64,000 nt of DNA from CAWJLE01 sp963843645 (GTDB lineage: Bacteria; Chloroflexota; Anaerolineae; DAOTYC01), in contig CAWJLE010000002.1 in the NCBI GenBank assembly GCA_963843645.1, forward strand, positions 244,790-308,789, in the 5' to 3' direction. Each line of letters begins with the position of its first letter. Within the stretch, counting starts at the first letter, position 1. The notes under the pieces were generated by a model. The model searched no databases, was not told where the DNA came from, and saw nothing but the letters and a program-made list of their open reading frames with translations. A program made the translations under genes and the position numbers. Positions 38,001 to 47,000 of this stretch are shown here, in pieces.

Positions 38001-41000
38001 CGCGGAACGTCTTTATCACGGACGTAGCGCCGGTGGAGCTGACGGGTACGGCTTATACTTCGAGCGGTCCTGCCATCACGCCCACGGGGGAAGTCAGCTA
38101 CACGTGGCAGGTGGCGGACCTGGCGCCCGGAACGGGCGGAGTCATTACACTGACCGGCGTCGTGAAGCCGGACGTGGCAGTCCACACAGTCTTCACCAAC
38201 ACGGCCGTGGTCACCAGCAGCACGACGATCAGCCCGACGCACGACCGCGCCGCGGCGGCGGCGACGGCAATCCAGAACACGTGCTTTGCCCAGGTCGCCG
38301 GTACGGCGGTGACGTACGGCAGCGACGATGCGTCTGCGGTGCAGCAGGCCGTGGATGCGGCGAGCTGGGGTGACACGATCAAGGTGGCGGGGACGTGCCA
38401 GGGTGTGCACCCGGCGGCGGCCGGCATCACCCAAACCGTGTACATCAATCAGGCACTGACTCTCGCGGGCGGCTACACCACGACGAACTGGAGCACGGCG
38501 GATCCCGAGAACCATCCGACGAGGCTGGACGCGCTGGGGCAGGGGCGCGTTATTTACGCGGGGACTTCCGCCCTGACGATGACGAACCTGATCGTGGCCA
38601 ACGGCTACGCGAGCGGCAAAGGGACGAACTGTCCAGGTGCGGGCTGCGGCGGCGGCATCTACGCGGGCGCGGCGCTGAACCTGGTCGGCGTGGATGTGGT
38701 CGGCAGCAACGCCGCTTACAACGGCGGCGGAGCCTACGCGGAGAGTATAGCCACCGTGAGCGGCGGGCGTTTTGCGGCGAACAGCGGGGCGCACCGCGGC
38801 GGCGGCCTGCACGCGGCCGACCGGACGGCGATCAGCGGCACGGTGTTCGTGAGCAACACCGCGAGCGACTATGGCGGCGGTCTGTACGGCGTGTCGACGG
38901 TGGCGGTGACGAACACCGAGTTCATGAGCAACACGGCCAGCCAAGACGGCGGCGGCCTGTACGCGGGCGCCATGGCAAATTTGACGGGTAGCCGTTTCGC
39001 GGAAAACCAGGGCAGCCAGGGCGGCGGACTGTACGGGTGGGGCACGCTGACTATCACGGACACCGAGTTCGTGAGCAACACCGCTTACGCGGGCGCTGGA
39101 GCATACGTGGGCGGGGCGGCCACGGTGAGCGGCGGTCGCTTCGAGAACAACGTAAGCACCCAGAACGGTGGGGGCTTATTCGTGAACACCACGTTGGCGA
39201 TCACCGGCACCGAGTTCGTGAGCAACACTGCCACGGGCTATGGCGGCGGGGCGTACACGGTCCAGGCGGCTACACTGAGCGGTGCGCACTTCGAACGCAA
39301 CCACGCGAACCACGGCGGAGGAATGAGCTCCAAGGGCGCGCTGAACGTCAGCGACACCTATTTCGCCGGCAACACGAGCGGCTATGGCGGCGGACTCTAC
39401 GTGCTGAACACCCTGGCCCTGACCGACGCTGTGTTCGTCAGCAACACCGTTCAAACGAGCGGTGGCGGAGCCTATGCAACCCAACCGACTACGGTCAAGG
39501 GCGGGCGCTTCGAGAACAACCTGTCGGGGAATGGTGCGGGACTGACCGGCGAGAGTTTACTGGACGTCGACGGCGCCGTCTTCGTCGGCAATACCGCCAG
39601 GAACAACGGCGGCGGCCTCTATGGTTTCCAAACGATCGTTTTGACCGATACGCAGATCACGGGGAATGTGGCAACCTTCGGCGGCGGGCTGTACGGGAAT
39701 GGCGCGGTGTCCAGCAGCGGCGGGTGGTTCGTGGGCAACACGGCTACCGGCGGCGGCGGCGGCCTGTACGCATTCGGCACGACGCTCGTCACCGGCACGC
39801 AGTTCGTCAGCAACGCGGCGACCTCCAGCAGCGGCGGCGGTGCGTACTTGGGCGGCGTGGCGTCCATCACCGGGACGCAGTTCCTGAGCAACACCGCCGT
39901 CAACGGCAGCGGCGGCGGGCTGTTCGGCAACGGCGCGGTGTCCGTCAGTGGCGGGCAGTTCAGCGGCAACACGGCCGTCAACGGCAGCGGCGGCGGGCTG
40001 TACGGCAACAAGGCGGTGTCCATCACCGGCACGGAATTCCGACAGAACCGATCGACCGCCTCCAGCGGCGCCGGGCTGTACGCGACGGGCACGCTGTCCG
40101 TCGTCGACGGGCGATTCCTCAACAACACGGCCGCGGGGGCCGGCGGCGGGTTGTACGCGAATGCGGCGGCGACGCTGAACGGCGGATGGTTCGAGGGGAA
40201 CCAGGTGACCAGCTTCTCCGGTGGCGGCCTGTATTCGAGCTTCAGCAGCGGGGTGACCCTCAGCGGCACGGTGTTCGTGAGCAACTCGGCCACGTCCAAA
40301 GGTGGAGGCGTGTACGCCTCCGGCGTGCTGAGTGCCACCGGGGCATACTTCGAGCGCAATAAGGCGAAGATGGGCGGCGACAACGGCGGCGGCGGCGCGT
40401 ACGCGAAGGGGCTGAGCCTCACGAACACGGCGTTTGTGAGCAACACTTCGTCCGGCTATGGCGGAGGCGCGGCCACAGCGAGCGGCTATCAGGCGACGCT
40501 GAGCGGCGGCCGGTTCGAGAGCAACCGGGCGTCGAGCTCCGGCGGCGGCCTGTACGCCTTGGGCCCGTTGGCCGCCGCGGATACGGTGTTCGTCAGCAAC
40601 ACGGCGACGACAAACGGCGGCGGCGCGTACCTGGGTGGCAGCAACAGCCGGATCGAGAACGCGCTGCTGGCGCGGAACTCGGCGCCGACCGGCGCGGCGC
40701 TGTACTGCGTGCCCACCGGCGGGGTGGCGGACGTGCTGTTCACGACCATCGTGAGCCCCACCGTGGGCGGCGGGTCAGCGATCCAGGCCGCGGCGGGTAC
40801 CGTACGGATCACGGACACGATCGTGGCCAGCTACACGGTGCCAATCCGGGCAGTCAGTCCGGGGCAGGCCACGGAGGACTACAACCTGTTCAGCGGCACG
40901 GGCGATGTCGTGGGGCCGGTGACGTCGGGCGGGCACAGCGTCACGGGGCCGGCGGGCTTCGTCGACGCGGCGTTGGACGACTACCACCTCACGGACGCCA

Positions 41001-44000
41001 GCGCGGCCGTCGACCTCGGCACCGACGCGGGCGTGTACACCGACCTGGACGGCATCGTTCGGCCGCAGGGTGGCGGGTACGACTCGGGCGCGTACGAATC
41101 GTCATACACACACGTGTCCGACGTGACGATCGACCAGTCGGCGACGCCGGCCAGAGTCATGGCGGGCCAGGCGATCACCTACACACTGACCTACACGAAC
41201 GAGGGGTCGCTGTACGCCCGAGACGTCGTCATCACGGACGTGGTGCCGGCGGAAGTGACGGCCGTGAGCTACGCAGCGAGCCCTGCCGTGACGCCGACGG
41301 GGGCGGTGCACTATACGTGGCGGGTGGCGAACCTGGCTCCTGGGGCAGGCGGGCTCATCACCGTGACCGGTTTGATCAGCGGGGGTGTGCAGACGGGCAC
41401 GATCGTCACCAACACGGCAGTGGTCGCCGCAAGCGGTATGCTCACCCCGACGCGGGATCGCGTCGATATCAGCGTGACGGTCATCTCGTATCCGTGCAAC
41501 GCGCAAGTCGCCGGCGCAGGAGTGATTTTTGGCAGCGACGACGCCACGGCAGTGCAGCGGGCGGTGGATGCCGCCGGCCCAGCGGATCTGGTCAAGGTGG
41601 CCGGGACGTGCCGGGGCGTGCAGAGCCGGGGTGGAACCACTCAGACGGTGTACCTCAGCCAGACACTGACCGTGCAGGGCGGCTACACCTTGACGAACTG
41701 GACCACGCCGGACCCGGTGGCCAACCCGACGACGCTGGACGCCGCAGGGTTGGGGCGGGTGGTCTACGTGGCCGGCGGCGTGCCGGTGATCCTGGCCGAC
41801 CTGACGGCAACCAACGGTGTGATCGGCGGCAGCGGGACGACGTGTCCGGGCGCGGGCTGCGGCGCCGGAGTGTACAGCGACGGCGCGCTCACCCTGCTCA
41901 ACCTGGACGTGATCGGCAACACCGCCCGTCAGCGCGGCGGCGGGCTGTACACGGAGGGCGCGCTCGACGTCACCGGCGGGCGCTTCCAGAGCAACCAGAC
42001 CCAGCGGAACGGCGGCGGCGGGCTATACAGCGGCCCAGCGGTGCTGACCGGCACGCTGTTCATCAGCAACACGGCGGGCCTCAACGGCGGCGGTGGCGGG
42101 GCCATGGTCAACAACGGAACGGGCGGCCAGACGGCAGCCACCAACGTGCGTTTCGCGGCCAACCTGGCCCGGAGCGGCGGCGGGCTGCACGCCGTGGGCG
42201 GCGCGGTCGTCCTGACCGACACGGACTTCATCAGCAACACGGCCCAGCTCGAAGGCGGAGGGCTGAACGCCCAGTCCAGTGTGGTGCAGGTGTCAGGCGG
42301 GCGCTTCGAGAAGAACTGGGGTCTGGACGCGGCCAGCTCGGTGGGCGGCGGCCTGTCCGTCAGCTCGCTGATCGTGACGGGCACCCAATTTGTGGAGAAT
42401 GGAGCGGCATCGGCCGGCGGGGCCAACGCCAACGGCGGTGCGGCCATCACCGGGGCTTCGTTCGAGCGCAATCAGAGTGTGGGCCTGGACGGCAACGGCG
42501 GCGGGCTGGTGGCCGCACCGACGGTCTACCTGACCGACACCGATTTCATCAGCAACACGGCGCAGAACGCGGGCGGTGGGGCGACGTGCGCGTACACGAC
42601 CACCGTGCGCGGCGGGCGCTTCGAGGACAACCGGAGCCTGGGCACGGGCCTGATGTCGGGCGCGGGCGGCCTGGGGACGCAGGGAACGCTCGACCTGCGT
42701 GGCACCGTCTTCAGCCGCAACTCGGCCGCGAGCCGGGGCGGCGCGCTCGGCGCGTTCCAGTATGACCTGGACGCCCGCGGGACCAGCATCGTGGACGCGC
42801 TGTTCATCGACAACGAGTCGGCGGGCGGCGCGCTGGACCTGCGGCCGTCAGCCGGCGGTCCGGGGACCGGCCGGGTGCTGTTCAGCACGATCGTCGGGTC
42901 GACGAGCGGGCCGGCAATCGTGATCGAGGGCGGCACGGTGGGTGTCACCGATACGATCGTGTCCGGCTACTTGTCGCCGATCAGCACGATCGGCGGCGCG
43001 GGGGTGCGCGAGGACTACAACCTGTTCCACGACACCGGGTCGTTCCTGGGAGCGGTAACCTCCGGTGGGCACAGCATCGTGGGCGACACGGCCTTCGCCG
43101 ACGCAACGGCAGGCGACTACCACCTGACGGACGCCAGCGCGGCCGTGGACCTGGGCGTGGACGCCGGGGTGTACACGGACCTGGACGGGAACGTGCGGCC
43201 GCAGGGCGCGGGTTACGACGTGGGCGCGTACGAGTCGCCGTTCACGCACGTGGCCGACGTGGTGATCCAGAAGACGGCCACGCCGTCCGTGGTCGAGGCC
43301 GGCGACACGATCACGTATACGCTGGCTTACACGAACGTCGGGACGCTGGCGGCGCGGGACGTCTGGATCACGGACGTCGTGCCGGCGGAGCTGGCCGGGG
43401 TAAGCTACGCTTCCAGCGGCGCCGTGGTGACGCCGACGGGTGACGTGACGTATACCTGGCGCGTGGCGAACCTGACGCCGGGGGTGGGCGGACTGATCAC
43501 CGTGACCGGCGTGGTGGGCTCTCAGGTAGGACAGGGCACGATCTTTACCAACACGGCGCAGGTGGCGGCGAGCGGCGTCCTCACGCCGACGCACGATCGC
43601 GCCGAGGTAGGGGTGGCGGTGACAGTGTACCCCTGCCATGCGCAGGTGGCCGGTACGGCGGTGACCTACGGCAGCGACGACGCGGCGGCGGTGCAGCAAG
43701 CCGTGGATGCGGCGAGCTGGGGTGACACGATCAAGGTGGCGGGGACGTGCCAGGGTGTGCACCCGGTGGCGGCCGGCATCACCCAAACCGTGTACATCAA
43801 TCAGGCACTGACTCTCGCGGGCGGCTACACCACGACGAACTGGAGCACGGCGGATCCCGAGAACCATCCGACGAGGCTGGACGCGCTGGGGCAGGGGCGC
43901 GTCATTTACGCGGGGACTTCCCCCCTGACGATGACGAACCTGATCGTGGCCAACGGCTACGTGAGCGGCAAAGGGACGAACTGTCCAGGTGCGGGCTGCG

Positions 44001-47000
44001 GCGGCGGCATCTACGCGGGCGCGGCGCTGAACCTGGTCGGCGTGGATGTGGTCGGCAGCAACGCCGCTTACAACGGCGGCGGAGCCTACGCGGACAGTGT
44101 AGCCACCGTGAGCGGCGGGCGTTTCGCGGCGAACAGCGGGGCGCACCGCGGCGGCGGCCTGCACGCGGCCGACCGGACGGCGATCAGCGGAACGGTGTTC
44201 GTGAGCAACACCGCGAGCGACTATGGCGGCGGCCTGTACGGCGTGTCGACGGTGGCGGTGACGAACACCGAGTTCATGAGCAACACTTCGGCCACCCGGG
44301 GCGGCGGCCTGTACTCGGGCGGAGCGCTGGTGCTGAGCGGCGGCGAGTTCCAGAGCAACACGGCCAGCCAGTACGGCGGCGGCCTGGCCGCGGCCGGCCG
44401 GACGGCGATCAGCGGCACGGTGTTCGTGAGCAACACCGCCAGCGACTATGGCGGCGGTCTGTACGGCGTGTCGACAGTGGCGGTGACGAACACCGAGTTC
44501 ATGAGCAACACTTCGGCTACCCGGGGCGGCGGCCTGTACTCGGCCGGAGCGCTGGTGCTGAGCGGCGGCGAGTTCCAGAGCAACACGGCCAGCCAGTACG
44601 GCGGCGGCCTGTACGCGGGCGCCATGGCGAATTTGACGGGTAGCCGTTTCGCGGAAAACCAGGGCAGCCAGGGCGGCGGACTGTACGGGTGGGGCACGTT
44701 GGCTATCACGGACACGGAGTTCGTGAGCAACACGTCCATCAACACCGGCGGCGGGCTGTACGCCTATACCACGCTCACGCTGAGCGGCGCGCAGTTCGTG
44801 GGCAACGCGTCGAGCAGCAGCGGCGGCGGGCTGTACGGGAATGGCGCGGTGTCCAGCAGCGGCGGGCGGTTCGTGGGCAACACGGCTACCGGCGGCGGCG
44901 GGCTGTACGCATACGGCGCGACGCTCGTCACCGGCACGCAGTTCGTCAGCAACGTGGCGACCTCCAGCAACGGCGGCGGCGCGTACCTGGGCGGCGTGGC
45001 GTCCATCACCGGGACGCAGTTCCTGAGCAACACCGCCGGCAACGGCAGCGGCGGCGGGCTGTACGGAAACAGCGTGGTGTCCATCAGCGGCGGACGGTTC
45101 CTCAACAGCACGTCCAAGACGAACGGTGGCGGACTGTACGGCAACAATGCGGTGTCCGTCACCGGCACGGAATTCCTCAACAACAAATCAACTGTCTCCA
45201 GCGGCGCCGGACTGTACGCGAGCGGCGCGCTGACCGTCGCCGACGGACGATTCCTCGGCAACGCTGCCGCGGGGGCCGGCGGCGGGTTGTACGCGAATGG
45301 GGCGGCGACGCTGATCGGCGGCCGGTTCGAGGGGAACCAGGCGATCAGCTTCGGCGGCGGCGGGCTGTTCTCGCACTTCAACGGCGGGTTGACGATCAGC
45401 GCCACGGCGTTCGTGAGCAACTCGGCCTCGTCCAGCGGCGGCGGCGTGTACGCATCCGACGTGCTGACGGCCACTGGGGCGTACTTCGAGCGCAACAAGT
45501 CGAAGATGGGCGGCGACAACGGCGGCGGCGGCGTCTTTGCGGGCGGGCTGGCGCTGGTGGATACGGTGTTCGTGGGCAACACGGCGTCCGGCTACGGTGG
45601 AGGCGCGGTTGCAGCGAGCAGCTATCAGGCGACGCTGAGCGGAGGTCGCTTTGAGAGCAACCGGGCGTCGAGCTCCGGCGGTGGCCTGTACGCGCTGGGC
45701 CCCCTGGGGGTGAGCGACACGGTGTTCGTGAGCAACACGGCCGCGACGAACGGCGGCGGCGCGTACCTGGATGGCAGCAGCAGCCGGATCGTGAACGCAC
45801 TGCTGGCGAGAAACGCTGCCTCCGAGGGTGCGGCGCTGTACTGCGCCCCGAGCGGTGGCACGGCGGACGTGCTGTTCACTACCATCGTGAGCCCGACCGT
45901 CGGCGGTGGGGCGGCGGTCGTCGCGGCCGCAGGTGCGGTGCGGATCACGGACACGATCGTCGCCAGTTACACGGTGCCTATCAGGGCGGCTGCAGGCGCG
46001 GCCGCGGCCGAGGACTACAACTTGTTCAGCGCCACGGGCCCGGCGGTCGGGCCGGTGACGTCGGGCGGCCACAGCGTCACGGGCAATGCGGCTTTCGTGG
46101 ACGCGCGTGCGGATGACTACCATCTGACGGACGCCAGTGCGGCGGTGGACCTGGGCGTGGACGCGGGCGTGTATGCGGACCTGGACGGCGTGGCGCGGCC
46201 GCAGGGCGCCGGTTACGATGTGGGTGCGTACGAATCGTCGTACACGCACGTCGCCGACGTCACGATCGACCAGTCGGTGACGCCGACTAAAGTCATGGTG
46301 GGCCATGACATCACCTACACGCTGACCTACACCAACGACGGGGCACTCCACGCTCGGGACGTCGTCATCACGGACGTGGTGCCGGCGGAGCTGACAGCCG
46401 TCGCCTATGCGTCGAGCGGCGCGGCCGTTACGCCGACCGGGGCGGTGAACTACGTGTGGCGGGTGGCGGACCTGGCGCCTGGGGCAGGCGGGCTGATCAC
46501 CGTGACGGGCGTGCTGAGCGGGGATGTGGAGACCGGCACGATCATCACCAACACGGCGGTGGTCGCCGCGAGCGGCATGCTCACCCCGACGCGGGATCGC
46601 GTCGACATCAGCGTGACCGTAGTTTCGTATCTGTGCAACGCGCAAGTCGCCGGCACAGGGGAGACCTTCGGCAGCGACGACGCTACCGCAGTGCAGCAGG
46701 CGGTGGACGCGGCCGGCCCGGCGGACCTGGTCAAGGTGGCCGGGACGTGCCGAGGCGTGCAGTTCCGCGCGGGGACTGCCCAGACGGTCTACATCAGCGA
46801 CACACTGACCCTGCAGGGTGGCTACACCGTGACAAACGACTTCGCCACGCCGGACCCGGCGGCCAACCCCACGACCCTGGACGCGGCCGGACTGGGGCGC
46901 GTCATCTACGTGGCCGGCGACGTGCCCGTGATCCTGGCTGACTTCACCGCCACCCACGGCGTGGTGACCGGCAGCGGTTCGATCTGCCCGGACGCCGGCT

